A DNA stretch of 6,175 nucleotides from Pseudomonadota bacterium (GCA_026388615.1 JAPLJL010000116.1:1-6175), one strand, 5' to 3'; positions 1-6,095 are shown, counted from the first letter of the stretch. A program made the numbers and translations. The notes: generated by a model from the letters alone, not told the origin.

Positions 1-216
1 AACGCGGTCAAGACCCAAATCTGGATCGCAATCACGGTTTACGTCTTGGTTGCGATAGTAAAAAAGCTTTTGCATCTGGAAATGAGCCTCTATACAATCC
101 TACAGATTTTGAGCGTCACCCTATTCGAAAAAATGCCCATATTGCAAGCACTTACGACAACAGATCTTCCGGAAAAATATGTCGATTCTCCTAACCAGTT
201 GAAATTATTCGATTAA
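1..216 (+). CDS. IS4-family transposase, C-terminal end (partial)
   Basis: The frame is open from the first base of the window and ends at TAA 214-216, leaving the last 71 residues of a longer protein. The stretch begins NAVKTQIWIAITVYVLVAI and ends NQLKLFD. A TQIWIA(I/V)xVYVL segment, then a leucine-rich helix with QILSVTLFEK, then a short tail ending in NQLxLFD, is what I know from the C-terminus of IS4-family DDE transposases, especially the large group with an N-terminal DUF4372 domain. The C-terminal catalytic glutamate region and everything before it lie outside the window, so I cannot say whether the enzyme is intact. The stop is followed directly by a probable IS terminal repeat, which supports the assignment. 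The codon use is less GC-rich than in the PBP gene next door, as expected for a mobile element. Confidence 0.8.
   Translation, partial: NAVKTQIWIAITVYVLVAIVKKLLHLEMSLYTILQILSVTLFEKMPILQALTTTDLPEKYVDSPNQLKLFD
70..98 (+). promoter_or_regulatory. Possible outward-facing promoter inside the IS end
   Basis: TTGCAT (70-75) and TACAAT (93-98) are separated by 17 bp, the ideal spacing for a sigma-70-type promoter. The -10 box matches 5 of 6 consensus bases and the -35 box only 3 of 6. Such a promoter would transcribe through the transposase end into the PBP1A gene. It lies within coding sequence and could be chance; I include it because the IS appears to have displaced the native PBP1A leader. Confidence 0.15.
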
Positions 217-234
217 CGTTGGGACAGCACTGTT

Positions 235-2838
235 ATGAGATTTAAGAAAATTATCCTGTCCCAGGATACGCCCGAGAAACGCCGGTATTCCTTTTTAATC
301 TGGTTCGAAATCCTGGCTTTTGTCCTGGTTTTGTTCCTGATTGGAATTTTTTACTACTTTACCCGGGATCTCCCGAAGCTTGGCAATATCGTAGATTACC
401 GGCCCCCGCTGATGACCATCCTTTACGACGGCCAGGGCGAGCCTTTCGCCGAGTATTACCTGCAGCGGCGCAAGCTGATCGCCCCCGACCTGATTCCCCT
501 CCAGATCAAGCGGGCCTTTGTTTCCGCGGAGGACGCTTCCTTCTATCGGCACGAAGGGATCAGTTTCGGCGATATCATCCGGGCCTTCCTGATCAACCTG
601 AAAGAGCGCCGGATCGTGCAGGGAGGAAGCACGATCACCCAGCAGGTGGCCAAAACCCTGCTTTTAACCCCCGAACGCAAGATTTCGCGCAAGATCCGGG
701 AGGCGATTCTCGCCTACCGGATTGAGCGGAACTTAAATAAGGAAGAGATCCTGGCCATTTACCTGAACCAGATATATTTCGGGCAGGGGGCCTATGGAAT
801 CGTGGCGGCGGCCGAGGCCTATTTTGGAAAGCGGGTGGAGGAACTTAACCTGTCCGAGATCGCTTTCCTGGCGGCGCTGCCCCGGGCCCCGGGACGTTAT
901 TCCCCCTATGCCTATCCCCAGCGGGTCAAGGAAAGGCAGATCTACGTGCTGAACCGGATGGTTGAGGACGGCCATATCACCAAGAAAGAAGCGGAAGAAG
1001 CCGCCGACCAGCCGCTTTCCTTCCGCCGCTCGCAGTTTCCCCTGCTCCAGGCTCCCTATTTCGCCGAGCACATCCGCCGTTATCTCCAGTCCCGCTACGG
1101 AGACGAGGTCCTCTACCAGGGGGGGCTGAAGGTTTACACCACGATGAATCTCCCGATGCAGCTCACGGCCGAGAAGGCGGTTAAACAAGGCCTGCGCGAG
1201 TTGGACAAACAGCAGGGATATCGGGGGCCGATCAAGCGGCTCTCTTCCTCGGAATATGACGCTTTTATCCGGGAAGCGGAAGCGGAAAGAATCAATGGCT
1301 CCGCGTTGGTTTCCGTCCTGATCCGGAATCCCAGCGGCAAGGGATATATCATCAAGCCGGTTTATGACCCGCGGTCCGGGCCGTTAAAGGACGGACAAAT
1401 CTACCGGGGACTGGTGACCCGGATCGATCCGGGGAGCGGCGCCGCGGAGGTCAAGGTGGGTTCCGCTTCCGGGAAAATCGCCGCCCAGGATTTTTCCTGG
1501 ACCGGATCCGCCCGGGGATTGAGGCCGGGGGACGTGGCCCAGGTCGAAGTGATCGGGATCAGCCCGGATTCTTCCGGGATCAATCCGAAGTACCAGTTCA
1601 GTCTCCAGCAGGAGCCCCTGGCGGAAGCGGCCCTGGTTTCGATGGAACCGGATACCGGTTTTGTCCTGGCCCTGGTCGGAGGTTACGATTATAACCGGAG
1701 CGAGTTTAACCGGGCGATCCAGGCCTTGCGCTCGCCCGGCTCGGCCTTTAAACCCATTTTCTACGCGGCGGCCCTGGAAAACGGCTACACCCCGGCGAGC
1801 ATCGTGGTGGATTCCCCGATGATGTACGAACAGCCGGAGACGGCCCTGCTCTGGAAACCGAAAAATTACGACGAGAAATTTTACGGCCCGATCACGCTGC
1901 GGGAAGCCCTGGCCAAGTCGGTCAACAACGTTTCCATCCGGGTCCTGCAGGATATCGGGGTAAGTACCGCGATTGATTTCGCCCGGCGCCTTGGGATCAA
2001 ATCGGAGCTGGCGGAGGACCTTTCCCTGGCCCTGGGCTCTTCGGGGCTCAGCCCCATGGAGCTGACCTCCGCCTACAGTGTTTTCGCCAATCAGGGCCGG
2101 AAGGTGGATCCGATTTTCATCAAGGAAATCCGCGATCGTGACGGGAAGATCCTGGAACAGAACCTGCCCCCCACCTTTGAAAACGGCCTGGGCGGAGGAG
2201 GGCTTTTCCTGGTTCCCTATCTGACGGCGGACGAGATTGCACCCCGGGTTCGGTTCGACCAGGAGAAAGCGGCGCCGGAAGCCGGGGGACAAACCCCGGC
2301 GCGAAACGAAGCGCTTCTGCTGGAATCGGACCAGGTGGTAGCGCCGGACATCGCCTATCTGATCACCTACCTGCTCGAGGGGGTGGTCCAGCACGGTACG
2401 GGCTGGCGGGCCAGGATTCTAAACCGGCCGGTGGCGGGGAAGACCGGCACCAGCGATAACAACAAGGATGCCTGGTTCGTGGGCTATACCCCGGACCTGG
2501 TGGCGGGGGTCTGGGTGGGCTTTGACGATGAAAGATCCCTGGGAAAATTCGCCACCGGGGCTCAGGCCGCGATTCCCATCTGGATCGAGTACATGACCCA
2601 GGTCATGAGCGGCAAACCGCCGCGCGATTTCCCGGTTCCCCCCGGGATTGTCTTCGCCAAGATCGATCCGGAAAACGGTCTTCTGGCCACCCCCGAAACC
2701 TTGCAGCCGGTTTTTGAGGCTTTCCAGGAGGGCACTGAACCCAAGGACCTTTCCCCGGGGAAAGAAAGCGTGCCCCAGGATGATTTCTTCCGGATGGATT
2801 CGGAGGAAGAACCCGCCCCGGATGCCCCGGATATGTAA
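235..2838 (+). CDS. mrcA: Penicillin-binding protein 1A, bifunctional transglycosylase/transpeptidase
   Basis: This inner-membrane enzyme of 867 residues polymerises lipid II into glycan strands and cross-links the stem peptides in the periplasm. A short basic cytoplasmic tail is followed by one membrane helix (about 22-42). The GT51 transglycosylase domain shows its motifs in order: EDASFYRHEG (catalytic Glu99), GGSTITQQ (130-137), RKIRE (152-156) and IYLNQIYFG (175-183). An OB-like insert (about 340-460) is typical of PBP1A rather than PBP1B or PBP1C. The transpeptidase domain has SAFK (nucleophile Ser503, Lys506), SVN (562-564) and KTGT (736-739). All key residues are present, so it should be active and sensitive to beta-lactams. 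A Gly- and Ala-rich segment at about 645-700 before the KTG box and an acidic C-tail (about 835-867) look like variable additions. The start at 235 is the only ATG before the membrane helix, but it has no good Shine-Dalgarno sequence (only GGGA at 221-224) and lies right after the IS end. Confidence 0.95.
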   Translation: MRFKKIILSQDTPEKRRYSFLIWFEILAFVLVLFLIGIFYYFTRDLPKLGNIVDYRPPLMTILYDGQGEPFAEYYLQRRKLIAPDLIPLQIKRAFVSAEDASFYRHEGISFGDIIRAFLINLKERRIVQGGSTITQQVAKTLLLTPERKISRKIREAILAYRIERNLNKEEILAIYLNQIYFGQGAYGIVAAAEAYFGKRVEELNLSEIAFLAALPRAPGRYSPYAYPQRVKERQIYVLNRMVEDGHITKKEAEEAADQPLSFRRSQFPLLQAPYFAEHIRRYLQSRYGDEVLYQGGLKVYTTMNLPMQLTAEKAVKQGLRELDKQQGYRGPIKRLSSSEYDAFIREAEAERINGSALVSVLIRNPSGKGYIIKPVYDPRSGPLKDGQIYRGLVTRIDPGSGAAEVKVGSASGKIAAQDFSWTGSARGLRPGDVAQVEVIGISPDSSGINPKYQFSLQQEPLAEAALVSMEPDTGFVLALVGGYDYNRSEFNRAIQALRSPGSAFKPIFYAAALENGYTPASIVVDSPMMYEQPETALLWKPKNYDEKFYGPITLREALAKSVNNVSIRVLQDIGVSTAIDFARRLGIKSELAEDLSLALGSSGLSPMELTSAYSVFANQGRKVDPIFIKEIRDRDGKILEQNLPPTFENGLGGGGLFLVPYLTADEIAPRVRFDQEKAAPEAGGQTPARNEALLLESDQVVAPDIAYLITYLLEGVVQHGTGWRARILNRPVAGKTGTSDNNKDAWFVGYTPDLVAGVWVGFDDERSLGKFATGAQAAIPIWIEYMTQVMSGKPPRDFPVPPGIVFAKIDPENGLLATPETLQPVFEAFQEGTEPKDLSPGKESVPQDDFFRMDSEEEPAPDAPDM

Positions 2839-2847
2839 ACAACAATA

Positions 2848-2873
2848 ACCAATTACCAAGCACCAATTACCAA
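2848..2873. repeat. Short direct repeat in the PBP1A-moaA gap
   Basis: ACCAATTACCAA occurs twice, at 2848-2859 and 2862-2873, giving a 14-bp period. It is part of an A- and C-rich, guanine-poor stretch just after the PBP1A stop. The rest of the 113-bp gap (2839-2951) shows no hairpin with a T-run, so there is no evident terminator, and no convincing promoter for moaA. Read-through from the PBP1A gene into moaA is possible. Confidence 0.6.
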
Positions 2874-2951
2874 AGACCTATGACCTGCTGCTGTAAGGTT
2901 GGAAGCCATAACCGCAAGTTTGATCTTTAACCCGAAACTAGAAACCGGAAA

Positions 2952-3935
2952 ATGTCCCTCATCGATTCATACCAGCGCCGGATTGATTATCTCCGGATTT
3001 CCATCACCGATCATTGCAACCTGAATTGCCTTTATTGCCGCCCCCTCGGGGGACGTCCCTTCATCTCTCATGAAATGATTTTGAGGTATGAGGAGATCCT
3101 GCGGATCGTCCGGGTGGCGGTCGGCCTGGGGGTAAAAAAAACCCGGGTCACCGGCGGGGAACCCCTCTTGCGCAAAGGGGTGGTGGATTTCATCTCCCGG
3201 CTCTCCCATTCCGGGATCGAGGATCTGGGGCTGACCACGAACGGGATCCTGCTTAAAGAGTTTGCCCGGCCCCTGCGGGAAGCCGGCTTGAGCCGCGTCA
3301 ACATCAGCCTGGATTCCCTGGATCCCCGAAACTTTCAGCGGATTACCGGGAGTGACGGGTTGGGTGAAGTCCTGGCCGGGATCGAGGGGGCCCGGGAAGC
3401 GGGATTTGAAAAAATCAAAATCAACACGGTTCTGATCCGGGGAACCAACGAAACTGAAATCCTGGATTTTGCCGAGCTGGCTTTTTCCCGCGGGCTGGAG
3501 GTCAGGTTCATTGAATACATGCCCTATCTGAACGGGAAGGAGTGGCAGAGAGACCTTTACCTGACGGCGGAAGAAGTCAAAAAGGTGATCAATACCCGTT
3601 TCCTTCTGCAGCCAGTGGAGAAGCAGGAAAAATCGGGCGTGGCGGAAATATATCGAATAAAAGACGGCCGGGGCACGATCGGATTTATCTCTTCGATCAG
3701 CCAGCACTTCTGCGAAAGCTGCAACCGGATCCGCCTGACCGCGGATGGGAAACTGAGGAATTGCCTTTTTTCCGATGAGGAAATCGACATCCGGGGGCCG
3801 ATGCGGGACGGGGTTTCGGACTCGGAGCTGGCGGAGATTATCCGCGGGTCGGTGAAGAAAAAACCCGAGCGCCGCCCGGATTTCTACTGCTCCTTCAAGA
3901 AATGCACGAGGACGATGGATCTGATCGGAGGATAA
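2952..3935 (+). CDS. moaA: GTP 3',8-cyclase MoaA, molybdenum cofactor synthesis
   Basis: This cytoplasmic radical-SAM enzyme of 327 residues, the usual length, converts GTP to 3',8-cyclo-7,8-dihydro-GTP, which MoaC turns into cyclic pyranopterin monophosphate. The N-terminal CxxxCxxC (Cys22, Cys26, Cys29) holds the SAM-binding 4Fe-4S cluster, and VTGGEPLLR (66-74) is the SAM-contacting GGEP region. The C-terminal cluster ligands are Cys254, Cys257 and Cys271 in CESCNRIRLTADGKLRNC. Arg259 and Arg261 fall where the GTP-binding arginines of characterised MoaA lie. The protein ends in the Gly-Gly tail needed for activity in this family. All signature residues are intact. The start fits the normal N-terminus (YLRIS at 13-17); the ribosome binding site is weak (CCGGAAA before ATG). 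No other moa, moe or mob gene is in the window, so it is separated from the rest of the pathway at least locally. It is followed by 247 bp of repeat-rich sequence and faces a minus-strand gene. Confidence 0.96.
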   Translation: MSLIDSYQRRIDYLRISITDHCNLNCLYCRPLGGRPFISHEMILRYEEILRIVRVAVGLGVKKTRVTGGEPLLRKGVVDFISRLSHSGIEDLGLTTNGILLKEFARPLREAGLSRVNISLDSLDPRNFQRITGSDGLGEVLAGIEGAREAGFEKIKINTVLIRGTNETEILDFAELAFSRGLEVRFIEYMPYLNGKEWQRDLYLTAEEVKKVINTRFLLQPVEKQEKSGVAEIYRIKDGRGTIGFISSISQHFCESCNRIRLTADGKLRNCLFSDEEIDIRGPMRDGVSDSELAEIIRGSVKKKPERRPDFYCSFKKCTRTMDLIGG

Positions 3936-3942
3936 TCAATAA

Positions 3943-3969
3943 ATTGACAATTGTAGATTGACGATTGAC
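3943..3969. repeat. ATTGAC-type degenerate repeat after moaA
   Basis: ATTGAC appears at 3943-3948, 3957-3962 and 3964-3969, that is, 14 and 7 bases apart, as if copies of a 7-base unit had decayed. It begins 7 bases after the moaA stop. The sequence from 3970 to 3998 is unremarkable. The tract resembles the low-complexity intergenic fillers seen in some environmental bacterial genomes; its function is unknown. Confidence 0.55.
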
Positions 3970-3998
3970 GAATGAAAACCAAACGAACCGGAATGTAG

Positions 3999-4057
3999 CC
4001 TCCGGCTCGTAGAGCCTACGGCTCCGCTTCCAGCCCGTAGGGCTTACAGGCCGGAGG
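3999..4057. repeat. 59-base branched palindrome between convergent genes
   Basis: An outer stem of 8 perfect pairs (CCTCCGGC 3999-4006 with GCCGGAGG 4050-4057) encloses two perfect 5-bp hairpins with 3-base loops: GAGCC-TAC-GGCTC (4012-4024) and AGCCC-GTA-GGGCT (4032-4044). As single-stranded DNA or RNA it would fold into a three-way junction. The hairpins share the related core AGCC-(TAC/CGTA)-GGCT. It lies between the moaA stop and the stop of the oppositely oriented gene, a position typical of REP/BIME-like elements. No T-run follows on either strand, so it is not a standard intrinsic terminator. It could be a REP-like mobile palindrome or a transcript-end stabiliser. Confidence 0.65.
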
Positions 4058-4111
4058 GGAGAGGTCAAGGCTTTTCGATCAGATCCCGAGGCATTGTGGT
4101 CGAGGGAAACC

Positions 4112-4142
4112 TTGCGGTCAATTGCGGAATGCCGAGTGCGGA
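4112..4142. repeat. TTGCGG/TGCGGA degenerate repeat
   Basis: TTGCGG occurs at 4112-4117 and 4122-4127, and TGCGGA at 4123-4128 and 4137-4142, with the related ATGCCGAG between them. This looks like another decayed short-unit tract of the same general character as the others in the window. It borders the sharp drop in GC content that starts at about 4143. I see no other feature between 4058 and 4182. Confidence 0.4.
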
Positions 4143-4182
4143 TTAAAAATTTAGGAAACTACATTTTCAGTAAGTAAATAAA

Positions 4183-5055
4183 TCAATATGTTGGTGGCTG
4201 TATACCACGCATAGTTCTATATCCGCTTTTTTCTAAAAACTCTAAGTAGTTTTTGTTAATAACAAATTTATTATTCTTCAACATTCCATAACAATCTTTA
4301 ACGATATTGAAATATTTTGAATTTTTATTTTCTTTTAGAAAGTTTTCATATGAATTTTTCACTTCTTTCAATAAAACACCTCCGTCATTTTCAATTGTTG
4401 AGTTATCTATGCCGGATAAATAGGTCCTAATATAAATGTCTTGGTATTCTTTTATGCCGAGATTTTCAACGAAATCTGAATATCTTAATAAAAATGATTC
4501 CCATTTGATGATTCGATTCCTAAGTTGTTCCCAGGATATTAATAAACCAGCGTCTTCGGAAAATCCCTCATTAATTTCCTTAGACCGGAGGTTGAAATAT
4601 TCCCGATACGGTTGTGTAAGTATTTTGGCGAATTTATTTTCAAACCAACCCCCTGATTCGCCGACATAAAACATTCTTTCACTTTCTTTCAGGGTCCAAC
4701 CGACTTTGGAAAGATGTGAATTAATTTTCTTTTCTTTAGATTTATCAATTTCCTCCTCGTCATAATTTGGTCCCAAATAACTACCATTTTTAATGGATTT
4801 ATTGAGCGCATCAAAATAATATTCTCTGAAAACATGCAACAATTTTTCTCTGCATTTTTCATTTTCCCCTAAACTGCTATTAATGGTTTCATTAGCAGCT
4901 TTAGTGATTAAATCCATATCATTTTTAAGGTCTTTAAAACTTAGCTTTTGAAATTTATTTTTTAGTGTCTCGGTAGGGCAGATATCCGCATATAAAGGGA
5001 TTTGGAAGATAAGGATAAGAAAAATAGAAATTATCAGCTTATTTTTAATACTCAT
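4183..5055 (-). CDS. Secreted protein of unknown function, AT-rich gene
   Basis: I do not recognise the family. The protein is 290 residues from the ATG at 5055-5053. It opens with a clear signal peptide: basic MSIKNK, hydrophobic core LIISIFLILIF, then PLYA before Asp24, a good signal peptidase I site. No lipobox cysteine lies at the cleavage site, so export to the periplasm or beyond is likely. The mature part is charged and Lys/Glu/Asn-rich, has three cysteines (about 26, 68 and 255) and no other membrane segment. The most conserved-looking block is GESGGWF (132-138), YREYFNLRSKE (150-160) and GFSEDAGLLISWEQ (164-177), followed by a helical C-terminal half. The gene is about 30% GC by eye, against roughly 60% for its neighbours, which suggests recent acquisition. 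A TTG at 5067 would add four residues in front; ATG fits the signal peptide better. Neither has a good Shine-Dalgarno sequence. It is intact, with no frameshift seen. Confidence 0.8.
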   Translation of the reverse strand: MSIKNKLIISIFLILIFQIPLYADICPTETLKNKFQKLSFKDLKNDMDLITKAANETINSSLGENEKCREKLLHVFREYYFDALNKSIKNGSYLGPNYDEEEIDKSKEKKINSHLSKVGWTLKESERMFYVGESGGWFENKFAKILTQPYREYFNLRSKEINEGFSEDAGLLISWEQLRNRIIKWESFLLRYSDFVENLGIKEYQDIYIRTYLSGIDNSTIENDGGVLLKEVKNSYENFLKENKNSKYFNIVKDCYGMLKNNKFVINKNYLEFLEKSGYRTMRGIQPPTY

Positions 5056-5077
5056 TGGATTTTGCAATTTATCTTAC

Positions 5078-5121
5078 GCTATGCCCTATGCTCCCTCCGG
5101 GCCGTAGGCTATGCCCCATGC
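5078..5121. repeat. Repeat tract upstream of the AT-rich gene
   Basis: GCTATGCCCTATGC (5078-5091) and GCTATGCCCCATGC (5108-5121) are direct copies with 13 of 14 bases equal, 30 bp apart. Between them lies CCTCCGGGCCGTAG (5094-5107), which matches CCTCCGGCTCGTAG at 3999-4012 in 12 of 14 bases. GCCGTAGGCT (5101-5110) is the exact reverse complement of 4013-4022. The tract fills most of the 79-bp gap between the two minus-strand genes, where a promoter for the AT-rich gene would be expected; I see no clear promoter. Confidence 0.6.
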
Positions 5122-5135
5122 GATCAGTTGATCGC
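5120..5135. repeat. Perfect hairpin touching the stop of the AttH-like gene
   Basis: GCGATCA (5120-5126) pairs with TGATCGC (5129-5135) around a GT loop; a 6-bp stem with a 4-base loop is more realistic in RNA. The right arm includes the last base of the minus-strand stop codon at 5137-5135. On the minus strand no T-run follows, so this is at most a weak or factor-assisted transcript end. Confidence 0.45.
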
Positions 5136-6091
5136 TAATCCTTCGGCTTTTCGTAGACAATCAAAAAAGCACTGCCCAGGCTGGGGCCGGCGAGGTCATA
5201 GGTTTTGCCCTTCCAGGTCATTTTCCCTTCCAGCCGCGCGGAGCCGCTGACAAAGGCGATCTTGGCGAAAGGGGTCGAATGCACCCGGGCGAAGGGGTTT
5301 TCCTCCCGGATGATCCGGGCGTCGAGCTTGCCTCCCTTTTTCTTTTCCCGGAGCCGGAAGCTATGGGGATAGCGGTTACCCTCCAGCTCCCTTTCCTCCT
5401 CGATCTCGAAGGAAAAATTCACGAATTCGCCGTAGTTTTTACCGTCTTCGGTAAAATAAAAGAACTTGTGAAAGATGGAGTCGTCCGGAGCCACCCCCAG
5501 GGCCAGGTTGATGGCCAGGCCGTCATTTTGGGTCCGGGGGACGCAATACCAGATCCAGCCCAGGGAAGATGCCGGGTCGATCAGCCCGAACATGTGCTCG
5601 TGGTATCCCACTCCTTTAACTTTATGTTTCTTTCCGGCCAGCGTGACCGTGCCCTCCACCCCGTAGCGGAAGACGGCGAAATGGTTCAGGCGGGAGTTGC
5701 CGGACTGGTAGATCCGGAACTGGGAATCCACCTGTGATTGATATTCGAGGTCGAGCGCGTACTGTTTCCCCTCAAATTCTCTTTCCATGTGGGTGGACCA
5801 GTGAGGGTATTTCCCGCGGATGAAATTATTCCCAAATCGGACGTCGATGCTTTTTTCACTGGTCTCGATGCTGCCGGCCGGCAACCCGTGCCAGGAAAGG
5901 TCGATCACCGGCTTCCCGGGCGGGATCAGGACGAAGTGAATGTTTTCCATCAGGCCCCGGGCCAGGGTGAAGGGCTGGATCAGGCTCCAGCCCGGGAGGT
6001 CGCAATCCTGGTCGAAGATGGCGTTGAAGTACCACCACTCGATCACCTCGTCCAGATGGGCCCCTTCGTCTATGCGATGAATGTCTTCCAT
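5135..6091 (-). CDS. AttH/CrtC-type lipocalin-like protein
   Basis: The protein is 318 residues with no signal peptide, so probably cytoplasmic. Near the start, EVIEWWYFNA (15-24) is the hallmark of the AttH/CrtC superfamily (double lipocalin-like beta-barrels, including carotenoid 1,2-hydratase CrtC and COG5621-type predicted hydrolases). The second half begins with VKGVGYHEHMFG (158-169), which aligns with the family's conserved G-x-(G/A)-(W/Y)-x-(D/E)-H segment, followed by SLGWIWYCVPRTQNDG (176-191). Two internal beta-rich repeats and a C-terminal strand pair (about 285-315) fit the two-barrel plan. Family members hydrate or rearrange hydrophobic small molecules, but many are uncharacterised and the substrate here cannot be told. 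No carotenoid or other biosynthetic gene is nearby. The start is secure: GGAGG lies four bases ahead. The GC-rich composition matches PBP1A and moaA. Alternatives include a related lipocalin-fold family with a purely structural or binding role. Confidence 0.7.
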   Translation of the reverse strand: MEDIHRIDEGAHLDEVIEWWYFNAIFDQDCDLPGWSLIQPFTLARGLMENIHFVLIPPGKPVIDLSWHGLPAGSIETSEKSIDVRFGNNFIRGKYPHWSTHMEREFEGKQYALDLEYQSQVDSQFRIYQSGNSRLNHFAVFRYGVEGTVTLAGKKHKVKGVGYHEHMFGLIDPASSLGWIWYCVPRTQNDGLAINLALGVAPDDSIFHKFFYFTEDGKNYGEFVNFSFEIEEERELEGNRYPHSFRLREKKKGGKLDARIIREENPFARVHSTPFAKIAFVSGSARLEGKMTWKGKTYDLAGPSLGSAFLIVYEKPKD

Positions 6092-6095
6092 GTTT

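Larger units (their letters stand above)
1..232 (+). mobile_element. Right-hand end of an IS4-family insertion sequence
   Basis: This is the transposase tail plus the 16 bases after its stop. Bases 217-232 (CGTTGGGACAGCACTG) look like a terminal inverted repeat: the stretch lies just past the transposase stop and resembles the GTTGGGACAGCA-type ends I associate with this IS group. The left end and the target duplication are outside the window, so the exact border (about 232) is inferred rather than proven. The PBP1A start codon begins at 235, so the element has landed against the gene and replaced whatever leader it had. Confidence 0.6.

Noticed and set aside
214..237. Translational read-through producing a transposase-PBP1A fusion
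   Set aside because: The frames match, but TAA is an efficient stop and no recoding signal is visible; a fused tail would also disturb PBP1A membrane insertion.
1384..2394. Long minus-strand open frame of 336 codons opposite the PBP1A gene
   Set aside because: It lies wholly antisense to a PBP1A with all motifs intact, has a Gly/Arg/Pro-heavy composition typical of GC-rich shadow frames, and shows no recognisable domain.
2839..2951. Riboswitch such as a Moco-sensing RNA ahead of moaA
   Set aside because: The 113-bp gap is A-rich with only weak pairings and no extended conserved stems, so it cannot hold a Moco-type element.
2967..3707. Minus-strand open frame of 246 codons opposite moaA
   Set aside because: It is antisense to a complete moaA with all cluster ligands, and the translated sequence has no domain or export signal.
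3999..4057. Branched palindrome considered as a tRNA or as an intrinsic terminator
   Set aside because: It has three stems but lacks the tRNA T-loop and anticodon features and is too short; neither strand has a T-run after the stem.
2848..4142. Short direct repeats considered as a CRISPR array
   Set aside because: The units are 6-14 bases, differ between gaps, are not regularly spaced with unique spacers, and no cas gene is present.
5056..5067. TTG at 5067 as start of the AT-rich gene
   Set aside because: It would put MQNP before an already complete signal peptide, and no ribosome binding site precedes it; the ATG at 5055 is preferred.
5279..5737. Plus-strand open frame of 152 codons opposite the AttH-like gene
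   Set aside because: It is a shadow of a well-supported gene that has a strong ribosome binding site; no motif is visible.
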